From assembly GCA_947498985.1 (NCBI GenBank), contig CANMMF010000009.1:62001-126000 (forward strand): DNA of 64,000 nt. Direction: 5' to 3'. Below are positions 33,374 through 41,071 of this stretch, piece by piece. This DNA comes from an uncultured Paracoccaceae bacterium. Its GTDB lineage: Bacteria; Pseudomonadota; Alphaproteobacteria; Rhodobacterales; Rhodobacteraceae. Both the position numbers and the translations under genes were made by a program. The first letter of the stretch is position 1; every line of letters starts with the position of its first letter. The notes under the pieces were generated by a model, which saw only the letters and a program-made list of their open reading frames with translations, did not search any database and was not told where the DNA came from.

Positions 33374-34402
33374 TTACTTGCGGATCACCGTCGGCCAGCC
33401 GAACAGCTTGGAGAACGAGAACCCGTCCCGGCCATCGCGCTTGACCACCAGCGGCCAGGGGAAATTTGCCATATGCCCGTGCTTTTCAATCGCCGAGCCG
33501 GTGAACGGCTTGCGCTTGCTGATCAGCGGGATCGGGAAATTTGCCATCCGCCCGTGTTTCGCAATCGCCGAGCCGGTATAGGGCTCGCGCTTGCTGATGA
33601 GCGGAATCGGAAAGTTGGCCATGCGCGGCCCGCCCGGCATCAGCGCGTTTTCGCCCTGCTTGCCGTCGATCAGCAGCGGGAAGGGCCAGTTGGCCATGCG
33701 CTGGTGCCGCCGTAGGATCGAACCGGTATAGGGCTTGCGGCGGCTGATCAGCGGCAGCGGGAAATCGGCCATACGCTTGTGCGGCGGGATGATCGAGTGC
33801 GTGTAGGGCTTGCGATCGCTCAGCAGCGGCCACGGATAGTTCGCCATGCGGCCGTGCCGCTCGATGATCGAGCCGGTATAGGGCTTGCGGCGGCTGATCA
33901 GCGGAAACGGGAAGCTGGCCATGCGCGAATGCAGCGGGAACACCGTCATTCGGAACGGCTCGCGGCGGCTGATCAGCGGGATCGGCCAATCCGCCATGTG
34001 GCGGTTGTTGTTGAGCGGATCGCGCTGCCGCAACAGGATATGCGGGTGATCCTCGAGGATGCTGAGCTTTGAGGGCTCGCGCCGGACAAACACCTCTTCT
34101 TCCAGATCGCCAAAATCGACGGCGCCTTTCTCGCGGGTCACGTCGCGCGTGGTCTGCGCCACGCTCAACGGCTTGTGACCGGCCCAGACGATCATCACCG
34201 CCCCGCCGTCCTTCATGCGTTTCTGGTAGGCTTTGGCGGTCTCTTCGGAGATGCCTTCGGCGGTCAGCGTCTGGGTCAGCCCGTCAGCGTCCTCGATCAG
34301 GCGCAGGATGCGCTGCGAGAACCGTCTGCGATGGATCAGCTCATGCCGGACTGCACGGGCCTTGGCGACATCGTCGAAATACCGCGTGATTACATTGGTC
34401 AT
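33374..34402 (-). CDS. Unknown protein with eight 25-residue repeats, last gene of the LH2 (puc) operon
   Basis: A 342-residue protein that I do not recognise. Residues 1-95 look like a compact alpha/beta domain (NVITRYFDDVAKARAVRHEL... GGAVMIVWAG), faintly like YflT-type stress-protein domains. After a linker, residues 135-334 are eight uninterrupted repeats of exactly 25 residues. Each begins R/H-MA-N/D-aromatic-P-x-PLISRRKP and continues with YTGSI and a basic stretch ending in HG. Repeats 5 and 8 are the most divergent in their second halves. There are no membrane spans or signal peptide, and the repeats are rich in Arg, Lys, Pro and aromatic residues. The ATG overlaps the pucC stop (ATGA), so it is cotranslated with pucC. 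It occupies the place of pucD/pucE in Rhodobacter. Confidence 0.85.
   Translation of the reverse strand: MTNVITRYFDDVAKARAVRHELIHRRRFSQRILRLIEDADGLTQTLTAEGISEETAKAYQKRMKDGGAVMIVWAGHKPLSVAQTTRDVTREKGAVDFGDLEEEVFVRREPSKLSILEDHPHILLRQRDPLNNNRHMADWPIPLISRREPFRMTVFPLHSRMASFPFPLISRRKPYTGSIIERHGRMANYPWPLLSDRKPYTHSIIPPHKRMADFPLPLISRRKPYTGSILRRHQRMANWPFPLLIDGKQGENALMPGGPRMANFPIPLISKREPYTGSAIAKHGRMANFPIPLISKRKPFTGSAIEKHGHMANFPWPLVVKRDGRDGFSFSKLFGWPTVIRK
33401..34000 (-). repeat. Eight tandem 75-bp coding repeats
   Basis: This stretch encodes eight in-frame 25-codon units without gaps (residues 135-159, 160-184, 185-209, 210-234, 235-259, 260-284, 285-309 and 310-334). Units 6 and 7 are almost identical at the protein level, which suggests recent duplication. 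Units 1, 5 and 8 have diverged after PL. The exact unit length argues that the repeat is a structural module. Confidence 0.9.
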
Positions 34403-35838
34403 GGGACCTCCACCGAATTGGGTTGTGGGGCGGTGGCGCGCCTGCCCCGGATTGGATTGTGGCTGACCGCAAGCGGGATGCAGACCAGTATGGCCAGAGC
34501 GAGGAACACAACCTCTATCATGAAGACCAGATTATAGGGCGTGTGCGCCGGAAGTCCGGCGAAAGCCGGGATCGACACCAGAATATCGCGCACGACACCG
34601 GCCAGCGCGACCCCGATCCCCGCGCAGGTGGCCTGCACGGCGCCCCAGGCGCCAAGCGACAGGCCGATCTGGTCGGACGGCGCCCGGCGGATCGTCTCGG
34701 TCAGCGTGGCATGGCCGAACAATCCCGCGCCCAAGCCGGTGGCCAGGGTGCCCGCGACAAACAAGGCGGGGCCGACCAGGGTGGCGGAGAGGATGATCGC
34801 CACGAAGCCGGGGATCCCGATCAGGGCCCCCAAAGCAATGAGACGCGTGGGCGCGCCGCCCTGCGACAGCACCCGGGAGGCATAGCCGAACCCCAGCAGC
34901 GTGCCCCCGGCCAGGATCGCCGTCAGCTTGGTTGTCTGCCCGACCGTAAAGCCGAGCGACTGGCCGCCATAAGGCTCCAGCAGAACGTCGGCCATGCCGA
35001 AACCGAACGTGCCCAGACCGATCACAACCAGCAGCCTCAGGGTGCCCGGACGGGCCACAAGCTGCGCAAACGCGTCGCGGAACTGGATCTGCGGCGCAGT
35101 TTCCATCGCCTGCGCGCGCTGCCGGTCCCGCGATTCCTGTTTCCAGAGCGCCAGAAGATTGAGCGCCACGGTCGCCACCGCAGAGCCCTGGATCACCTGG
35201 ATCAGCCGCCCGGGGGTGTAATCGGCAAGCAGGGCCCCGTAGATCAGCGCGCTGACGACCATCCCCAGCAGGAGCATAACATACATCAGGCCCACGACCT
35301 TGGGGTGGTCCTCCTGCTTGACGAGATCGGTGGCCAGCGCCAGACCCACGGTCTGCACCATATGCACACCGGCACCAACCAGCAGGAAGGCGAGCGCCGC
35401 CGAGGACAGGCCAATCCAGCGCGGCGCGTCGATGGCCTCGCCGTAGCCCGAGAGCACCAGCAGCGCAAACGGCATGATCGCAAAGCCGCCGAACTGGTAC
35501 ATCGTGCCTTTCCAGATATAGGGCACGCGCCGCAATCCGAGCGCAGATTTATGGGTGTCCGACTTGAAGCCGATAAGCGTGCGGAACGGCGCAAATAAGA
35601 GGGGCAGGGCCAGCATGCCGGCAACCAGCGTCGCGGGCACGGCCAGCTCGACGATCATGACGCGGTTGAGCGTGCCCACCAGCAGCACCAGCGCCATGCC
35701 GACGGTTACCTGAAACAGCGACAGCCGCAGCAGGCGCGACAGTGGCACCTCGGCTGTGGCCACATCGGCAAAGGGCAGATAGCGCGGCGCGATGCGCGCC
35801 AGTTTGTTCAGTGCAAAGGCACGGTAATTGAATGTCAT
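34399..35838 (-). CDS. pucC: PucC-type LH2 assembly protein (BCD family of MFS)
   Basis: An inner-membrane protein of about 479 residues with 12 predicted spans, needed in purple bacteria for LH2 assembly, probably by delivering bacteriochlorophyll. Landmarks are the N-terminus YRAFALNKLARIAPRYLPFA near residue 4, RTLIGFKSDTHKSALGLRRV near 86-105 and YIWKGTMYQFGG near 107. The ATG at 35838 is taken as the start; ATGs at 35847 and 35892 are also in frame, and no clear ribosome-binding site decides between them. It follows pucBA and an mRNA hairpin and overlaps the repeat-protein gene. Confidence 0.9.
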   Translation of the reverse strand: MTFNYRAFALNKLARIAPRYLPFADVATAEVPLSRLLRLSLFQVTVGMALVLLVGTLNRVMIVELAVPATLVAGMLALPLLFAPFRTLIGFKSDTHKSALGLRRVPYIWKGTMYQFGGFAIMPFALLVLSGYGEAIDAPRWIGLSSAALAFLLVGAGVHMVQTVGLALATDLVKQEDHPKVVGLMYVMLLLGMVVSALIYGALLADYTPGRLIQVIQGSAVATVALNLLALWKQESRDRQRAQAMETAPQIQFRDAFAQLVARPGTLRLLVVIGLGTFGFGMADVLLEPYGGQSLGFTVGQTTKLTAILAGGTLLGFGYASRVLSQGGAPTRLIALGALIGIPGFVAIILSATLVGPALFVAGTLATGLGAGLFGHATLTETIRRAPSDQIGLSLGAWGAVQATCAGIGVALAGVVRDILVSIPAFAGLPAHTPYNLVFMIEVVFLALAILVCIPLAVSHNPIRGRRATAPQPNSVEVP

Positions 35839-35857
35839 GTGTCGCATCCGGTCAGGA

Positions 35858-35890
35858 CCCGGACCGTCCTGCATGAGGACGGTCGCGGGC
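35858..35890 (-). terminator. Intercistronic hairpin downstream of pucA
   Basis: GACCGTCCT at 35862-35870 pairs perfectly with AGGACGGTC at 35876-35884 over a 5-base loop, and flanking CCCG/CGGG can extend the stem. It lies in the 100-base gap between pucA and pucC. In Rhodobacter, hairpins in this place protect pucBA mRNA and limit read-through, explaining the high antenna to PucC ratio; the same role is likely here. Confidence 0.65.
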
Positions 35891-35938
35891 ATCCGGAGGG
35901 AGCACCCGATCGCGTTGCCGCGGCCGGGTACCAGTTGA

Positions 35939-36286
35939 TCAGTCGGCGTTGATCAAAGGTGATGACGCGGACGCCAGGACCTCGTTGGGTTGCAGGATCG
36001 CGCGCGCGGTCGTGCCATCCGGCAGGATCACGGTGATTTCCTGTGCCCCGTCGGCCAGCGGCATCGTGTAGGACGCCTTGGCGGTTGCGGCGCCCTGCAT
36101 TTCGAGCGCGGCGGCGGCCATTTCATCGCCGCTGCCCAGCTCCTGACCGGAGAGGAAATCCGCCACCCAGGAGGTGTTGCTCAGAACCGCGACATGGACC
36201 GCAAAGGATCCGACCGCGACGGCACCGAGAAACACCGGCACACCCACGGCGGGCGGGACGACAAGCCACATTTTTGCATTATTCAT
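35939..36286 (-). CDS. pucA: LH2 light-harvesting alpha subunit with extended C-terminus
   Basis: An antenna polypeptide with one membrane span that binds bacteriochlorophyll. Residues 1-47 align without gaps to Rhodoblastus acidophilus LH2 alpha: WLVVPPAVGVP near 7-17, His31 (B850 ligand) in AVHVAVL, and SNTSW near 36-40. Positions 44 and 45 are Phe and Leu, where B800-850 complexes have Tyr with Trp or Tyr; Phe-Leu is the B800-820 type. The protein has 115 residues, about double the usual 52-60. A tail of about 65 residues (DEMAAAALEM... ITVILPDGTTARAIL) is predicted on the periplasmic side. GGGGGAG precedes the ATG, 12 bases after pucB. Confidence 0.92.
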   Translation of the reverse strand: MNNAKMWLVVPPAVGVPVFLGAVAVGSFAVHVAVLSNTSWVADFLSGQELGSGDEMAAAALEMQGAATAKASYTMPLADGAQEITVILPDGTTARAILQPNEVLASASSPLINAD

Positions 36287-36298
36287 GGTGTGCTCCCC

Positions 36299-36457
36299 CT
36301 AGCCGAGCCACGGCGTGGAAACCGCCACAAGAATATGTGCAAGCAGCGCGATTGCGCCAAATACACGGGTGCCGTCGATGAGGTAGCTGTGCACCTCCTC
36401 GGCCTCTTTGAGGTTCAAGCCGGTTGGCCAGACCTTGTCTTCGTCGTCGGTGGACAT
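36299..36457 (-). CDS. pucB: LH2 light-harvesting beta subunit
   Basis: A 52-residue one-span antenna polypeptide, too short for many gene callers. It starts at the ATG at 36457 behind a good AAGGAG; the frame to 36547 is unsupported. Conserved LH2 beta features are GLNLKEAEEVHSYLIDGTRV near residues 13-32, Arg31 (near the B800 pigment) and His41 in LLAHILVAVSTPWLG, the B850 ligand. His23 is the second conserved histidine. It is the first gene of pucBAC plus the repeat-protein gene. Confidence 0.94.
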   Translation of the reverse strand: MSTDDEDKVWPTGLNLKEAEEVHSYLIDGTRVFGAIALLAHILVAVSTPWLG

Positions 36458-36587
36458 ACGAATACTCCTTCTCAGTTCTGTGTCTTCATAACGGGGGAGT
36501 GCAGGCTGAGCGGGCCAAAGCCCCATGACACCCGGCGCGCACTCCATTGGTGCCAGGTCCCAGAATAATCGCGCGTCGTGAAAACGG

Positions 36588-36631
36588 TGTCAGATTTTAT
36601 TTACAATTTCAACTGTAAATAAAATCTGACA
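36588..36631 (-). promoter_or_regulatory. Twin PpsR/CrtJ operators forming an exact inverted repeat upstream of pucB
   Basis: TGTCAGATTTTATTTACA (36588-36605) and TGTAAATAAAATCTGACA (36614-36631) each match the PpsR/CrtJ consensus TGT-N12-ACA. They are exact reverse complements separated by eight bases, the spacing known for cooperative CrtJ binding. They lie about 130 bases upstream of pucB in an AT-rich patch. Aerobic/light repression of the LH2 operon by PpsR is therefore expected. Confidence 0.85.
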
Positions 36632-37095
36632 GTTTTGCAGGCAGACGATTATTTTGCAAAGTACTGAGAGGGATAGCTTTTTTCCGGTTCGCGGCGGATT
36701 TTCCGGAAAGCGCGGGCCGTGTCTCAAGACACCGCAAGGCTTTGTCAATCGCCTGAACCGCCTGAACGGCCTGCGCGGACCACGAAATGGCGCATAGAAT
36801 CGGACCCGGCCCGAAAACGGATTTTGCAGGGTGTCAGCGCGCGACGGCGTCTGCGTCGAGACCGTGAATGACCGATGGCTGGCGAAGGGCGGACGCACCG
36901 AAGCCGCGGGCAGGCAGGGCCATGGCGGAATACCTGCCTTGCCAGGCGCTTCGCGCTTTGCTCTGCTGTCCCAATGGCTGTTGTCGCGGCAAGAGAAACG
37001 CCCCGAGCCCGGACGCCCTGCAGGAAATGCGCCGGTCGCGGCAGGCGCCGACCAGACCGACACGCGCCCCCGCGCTCGCAAACCGGAGATGTTCG
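36632..37095. other. Intergenic region between puc operators and caspase-like gene
   Basis: This 464-base stretch contains no gene I can support. Open frames on both strands lack start signals and known domains. It should hold the upstream part of the puc promoter and the promoter of the caspase-like gene. No clear sigma-70 element or further TGT-N12-ACA box was recognised. Confidence 0.5.
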
Positions 37096-38784
37096 TTGCA
37101 ATTAACCGACCTCATGAAAATGTCCCTTGGCGCGGTGGCCCTGACGCTGGCCGCACCGGCGCTGGCGGAGCCGCGCGCGCATGGGCTTGTGGTCGGTGTC
37201 AGCGACTACGCCGCGTTTGGCGCTTATGAAGAGGGGCAGTCGGGACAGCCGGTCTATGATCTTCTGGGCGCGGCCAATGATGCGCGGCTTGTGGCGCAAT
37301 CGATGCGCGACGCGGGGATCGATCTGCCGGATGCGCGGCTCCTGCTCGACGAGCATGCCACCAAAGCCGCGTTTCTTGCCGCCTGGCGGCAGATGCTGGA
37401 CACAGCCGCGCCCGGCGATCGGCTGATCGTGACCTTCGCGGGGCACGGCGCGCAGGAAACCGAGCGGTCCGAGCCTTATGACGAGGCCGACCAGCGCGAC
37501 GAGATCCTGATGTTTCACGACTTCGATCCCGACCAGCCCGGGGTGGGCCGTCTGACCGATGACGCGCTGCAGGTGCTCTTTGCCGAAGCGGCGGAGTATC
37601 AGGTGATCTGGGTTGCGGATTCCTGCCATTCGGGCGGGCTCACCCGCAACGCCTCGCGCACGCTGTCGCGGTTTGCCGGGCTTTTCGAGGGGCTCGAGGA
37701 TCCGTCGCTGGCGGATGTGCCGCTGGCCACCGGCGACGATGCGGCGCCGGAACATGAGGCGCTGGCGCATGTCACGCAGATCCTCGCCACCGCCAGCGAG
37801 GACCGGATCGTCAAGGAGGTCGAGATCGGTGGCCGGATGCATGGCGCGCTGTCTTGGTATTTCGCGCAATCGCTCAAGGGTCAGGCGGATGCGGACAATG
37901 ACGGGCAGACCACGCGGGCGGAGCTGCGCAATTACCTCGACACCAGGGTCTACACGTTGATGAACCAGACCCAGCAGCCGCAGATCCTGCCGCGGGGCGA
38001 TGCCGAGCTGATGTTCGCCTCCGTCAGGGATCCCGGTGCGCCCGAAAGCCCCGTAGCCGCGGGCGAGCCTGCGCGCCCGCAGGTTGTACAATCGCATGGC
38101 GGCGATCAGGACGTTGAGATGGCGGGGCAGGCGGTGCTGCCGGTCACCATCCTGGGCGCGCGCCCGCCGGGGCTGGACGGGGCGCGCATCCGCGAAGTGG
38201 CGCTGGGCGCGGCGCTCAGCTTTGAAGAGGAGGCGTCGGGCGTCTGGGCGGTCTTCAACCAGACCGGCGACCGTGTGACCCGGATCGACGCCACGGGCCG
38301 GCTCGATGCGGCGATCTACGCCTTGCCGCGGGATGCGCGCCCCATTCTGCAACGCACCCGGGTGCTGCAATCGCTCAAGGGGCTTGTCGCCGCGGGTGCG
38401 GACGCGCCGCAGATCCGGCTGAAAAGCGGGGACGGCACGATGTATCTGGGTGAAGAGGCGGCCTTTGTCTACACCGGCCCTGCGGCGGCGCTGCCGTATC
38501 TCACGCTGTTCAACGTGGCGTCGAACGGCAAGCTGCAGCTGGTCTATCCGGTGGGCGGCGACGGCGCGCAGACACGCGACCAGTTCCAGATCGCGTTCGA
38601 AGTGACCAAGCCCACGGGCGTCGACCAGCTCTTTGCGCTGGCCTGCCCGACACCTCCGCGCGAGATGCGCGCATACCTGCGCGATCACGACCAGAAAACC
38701 GTGCCGGTTGGCATCATCGACCGGGTCGCGCATTCGGGCTGCAGGATCGCGGTGGCCGGGCTTTATACCGAGGATCGGCCCTAA
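37096..38784 (+). CDS. Secreted caspase-like (C14) protein with DUF4384-type C-terminal domain
   Basis: A protein of about 562 residues. A TTG at 37096 has GGAG eight bases upstream; an in-frame ATG at 37114 is the alternative. Either gives a signal peptide cleaved near ALA-EPR. The caspase fold runs from residue 30 (GLVVGVSDYAAFG) to about 300. The catalytic dyad is visible as His117 in VTFAGHGAQ and Cys177 in VADSCHSGG. Near residues 430-500, LKSGDGTMYLGEEAAFVYTG plus LFNVASNGKLQLVYPVGG resembles DUF4384, often attached to bacterial caspases. It is convergent with the glycosyltransferase gene (four-base overlap). Its target is unknown. Confidence 0.8.
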   Translation: MQLTDLMKMSLGAVALTLAAPALAEPRAHGLVVGVSDYAAFGAYEEGQSGQPVYDLLGAANDARLVAQSMRDAGIDLPDARLLLDEHATKAAFLAAWRQMLDTAAPGDRLIVTFAGHGAQETERSEPYDEADQRDEILMFHDFDPDQPGVGRLTDDALQVLFAEAAEYQVIWVADSCHSGGLTRNASRTLSRFAGLFEGLEDPSLADVPLATGDDAAPEHEALAHVTQILATASEDRIVKEVEIGGRMHGALSWYFAQSLKGQADADNDGQTTRAELRNYLDTRVYTLMNQTQQPQILPRGDAELMFASVRDPGAPESPVAAGEPARPQVVQSHGGDQDVEMAGQAVLPVTILGARPPGLDGARIREVALGAALSFEEEASGVWAVFNQTGDRVTRIDATGRLDAAIYALPRDARPILQRTRVLQSLKGLVAAGADAPQIRLKSGDGTMYLGEEAAFVYTGPAAALPYLTLFNVASNGKLQLVYPVGGDGAQTRDQFQIAFEVTKPTGVDQLFALACPTPPREMRAYLRDHDQKTVPVGIIDRVAHSGCRIAVAGLYTEDRP

Positions 38785-41027
38785 GGGGCTGTCGCGCGTT
38801 TCGGGTCGGGCGCGCGATCCCGCATCGCGGTCATGGCCGAGAGCGCATGGATCGCCTCGGCGGCGGCGCGCGCGCCGTTCTCGGGCTGCATCGCGGTGCA
38901 GCGCGACCGCATTTCGCGTCGCGCGGCGTCGCTGTCAAACCGCTGCAGGACCGCAAGGGCCTTCATCTCTTCGCTGGCGCGCAGGCAGTCGCCGGTGCCG
39001 GTCAGCCGCGCAAACTGCGCGCGCTTTTCCTGCTGGTCCATCTCGCCCGCCTCATTGGGCACCCAGAGCGTCGGCAGCCCGTTGGCGGTGAACTCGTGGA
39101 ACGAGTTGTAGCCCGCCGCCGAGACCGCATAGTCGAACGCCGCCAGATGCCGCTCCACGGGATAGACCGCGCGCTCGACCGTGCCTTCGGGATGCGCGGG
39201 TTTCTTCTTGCCAGGGCTGTCCTGCTGCAGCGGAGAGCTGAGCACAACCGGCACCCGGCCTTGCGCGAGGATGCCCTTGAGAATGAGCTCCGGCAGCCCG
39301 GCCAGGTCGAAATTGGTGAGCGACCCGAGGCTGACCAGCACATGGCCCGGTGAGGGGTCGAGGCCGAGATCCGCCAGCGCCCCGTCGCGGTCCAGTGTCG
39401 GGCCGGGCACGCGCCGCCAGACCGGCGGCAATTCCGCTGATGTCTCCCCCAGACCCGCGGCGGTGGGGCCGTCATCCAGCACTTGTGCGAAATCCTTCGG
39501 TGACAGGAGCAGGTCGAAATACTGCGCGCGCTGCAGCGCCTGGGCATGGCCCTCGCGCCAGAAGCCGCGCCGCATCCAGGCCGAGCGGACATCGCGGCGC
39601 ATCTCCAGAAAGTCGAGCAGGCCCTGATAGGGCACGTTGCCGTCAAACACGATGGTGCCGATGCCGTGGAAATCCGCGGCCTCCAGCAAGGTCTGCGTGA
39701 GGCTTGCATTCCACGCCCGCAAATCGACGTCGAGCCCGCGATGAAAGGGCGTGTATTCGCAGGGAAACCCCGCCGCGCGCACAAAGCCCGCCCCCCGCGA
39801 CAGCGTGAAGAACACCGGCAGCGGCGCGGTCGGGTCCGCCTCGGCCACCGCGAGCAGACGGGTCAGGTGCCCCAGCCCGACGCCGTTGGAGCTTATGTAC
39901 ATGACGCGCGACAGACCCTGCGCGCGGCGGCGTTTGACAGGAGCGGCAGGCGTCACGCCACCGCGCAGTTGCGCCCAGTCCGGATCGAGCGTCTCGAGCC
40001 GCCCGACAAAGGCCTGCAGCCCGAACCGGCGACGGATCTCCTTGCGCGCCCGACGGGCCTGCAGCCGCCGCGCGTTGGGGTTTTCGCGCAACTCCTTGAT
40101 GACGTCGGCCACCTCGTCTTCCGCGGCATAGAGGCAGGCGGGTCCGAAGAGCGGCTCGAAATGTCTGGGCAGGATCGTCGGCAGACCGGAGCCCGCGGCT
40201 TCGAGGATCGCGCGGCCAAAGGCTTCGACCCATTGCGGGTCGTGATAATAGACCCAGGCGTCGAGGGTCGACAGGTAGTCATTGGTCACCCCGTGGGCAA
40301 AAGGCAGCAAGCGCCAATGCTTGGGCAACACGCCGTATTTCTGCTCCAGCTTGGCCTTGTCGGCCCCGAGCATCGAGACGTCGAGCCAGGGGATGTCGGG
40401 ATAGACCCGGCGCGCCGTCGCGAGATCGGCGGGCCACTTCTTGGGCAGGGGCCGTGAATGCCGCCCGATGCGGAACCGCCCCTCAGGCGGTTTCTGCCCG
40501 GTCAGATCCGGCAGGTCGTCGACATCGATCAGGTTGTGCCAGTCTTCGTCCAGCACCGCCTCGTTGCACGCGGTCAGCTGCGCGCGCACCAGCGGGCCGA
40601 CCGGGGCCAGCACCGGGCGTTTGCCCATCAGCGTCTTTACGGTGTCGCCGATGATCCGGACGTCGTATTCGCTGAGCCCGTCGCCATCGCGCGGCGGGTG
40701 GTGCAGGACCAGGATCACATGATCCGCCCGCACGCCGAGGGCGGTTCTGGGATAGCTGTCGAACACCATCGGATGATGCAGCACGGCAAAGCGCGCCTCG
40801 GCGCGGTCCTCGGGGCCCAGAAGCGTGGCACCGGCGGCGTCCAGTTCGGCGAGGATCTGCGGATGCGAAAGCCGGTGATTGCCAAGCAGCAGGCTGCGGA
40901 CCGGCTTCAGCGCGATGGTCAGCCCGGCCCGCCCGGCGGCCTGGATCTCGGTAGCCAATGCCGTCGACGTGCCGCCGGGAAACCGCGGGTCGGCCAAGAA
41001 AACGATATCGAAATGACGCGCGGGCAT
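38781..41027 (-). CDS. Double GT-B glycosyltransferase-like protein
   Basis: A cytoplasmic protein of 748 residues that appears to be a fusion. Residues 1-350 look like a GT4-type unit, with an EX7E motif (E268-AFGRAIL-E276) and GLPTILPRHFEPLFG. Residues 374-735 look like a second unit of the MurG/GT28-GT1 kind. It starts MYISSNGVGLGHLTRLLAVA and carries AAGYNSFHEFTANGLPTLWV near 655-675, the nucleotide-sugar-binding region. Both halves could be active or one could be regulatory. It is divergent, by only 44 bases, from a plus-strand gene set that includes a radical SAM protein, a caspase-like protein and an alginate-lyase-like protein. Confidence 0.78.
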   Translation of the reverse strand: MPARHFDIVFLADPRFPGGTSTALATEIQAAGRAGLTIALKPVRSLLLGNHRLSHPQILAELDAAGATLLGPEDRAEARFAVLHHPMVFDSYPRTALGVRADHVILVLHHPPRDGDGLSEYDVRIIGDTVKTLMGKRPVLAPVGPLVRAQLTACNEAVLDEDWHNLIDVDDLPDLTGQKPPEGRFRIGRHSRPLPKKWPADLATARRVYPDIPWLDVSMLGADKAKLEQKYGVLPKHWRLLPFAHGVTNDYLSTLDAWVYYHDPQWVEAFGRAILEAAGSGLPTILPRHFEPLFGPACLYAAEDEVADVIKELRENPNARRLQARRARKEIRRRFGLQAFVGRLETLDPDWAQLRGGVTPAAPVKRRRAQGLSRVMYISSNGVGLGHLTRLLAVAEADPTAPLPVFFTLSRGAGFVRAAGFPCEYTPFHRGLDVDLRAWNASLTQTLLEAADFHGIGTIVFDGNVPYQGLLDFLEMRRDVRSAWMRRGFWREGHAQALQRAQYFDLLLSPKDFAQVLDDGPTAAGLGETSAELPPVWRRVPGPTLDRDGALADLGLDPSPGHVLVSLGSLTNFDLAGLPELILKGILAQGRVPVVLSSPLQQDSPGKKKPAHPEGTVERAVYPVERHLAAFDYAVSAAGYNSFHEFTANGLPTLWVPNEAGEMDQQEKRAQFARLTGTGDCLRASEEMKALAVLQRFDSDAARREMRSRCTAMQPENGARAAAEAIHALSAMTAMRDRAPDPKRATAP

Positions 41028-41071
41028 CTAAGCTGGAACCCAAAGAATAAGTGTGCGGTCAAAGGGGTAGC

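Noticed and set aside
33401-34000. Regular 75-base repeats that could suggest a CRISPR array or tandem satellite
   Set aside because: The repeats are in frame within one protein gene, have no spacers, and differ at synonymous and non-synonymous sites, so they are coding repeats.
36590-37081. Possible 163-residue minus-strand gene upstream of pucB
   Set aside because: It runs across the PpsR operators, lacks a ribosome-binding site, and has the Arg/Pro-rich composition of a spurious frame.
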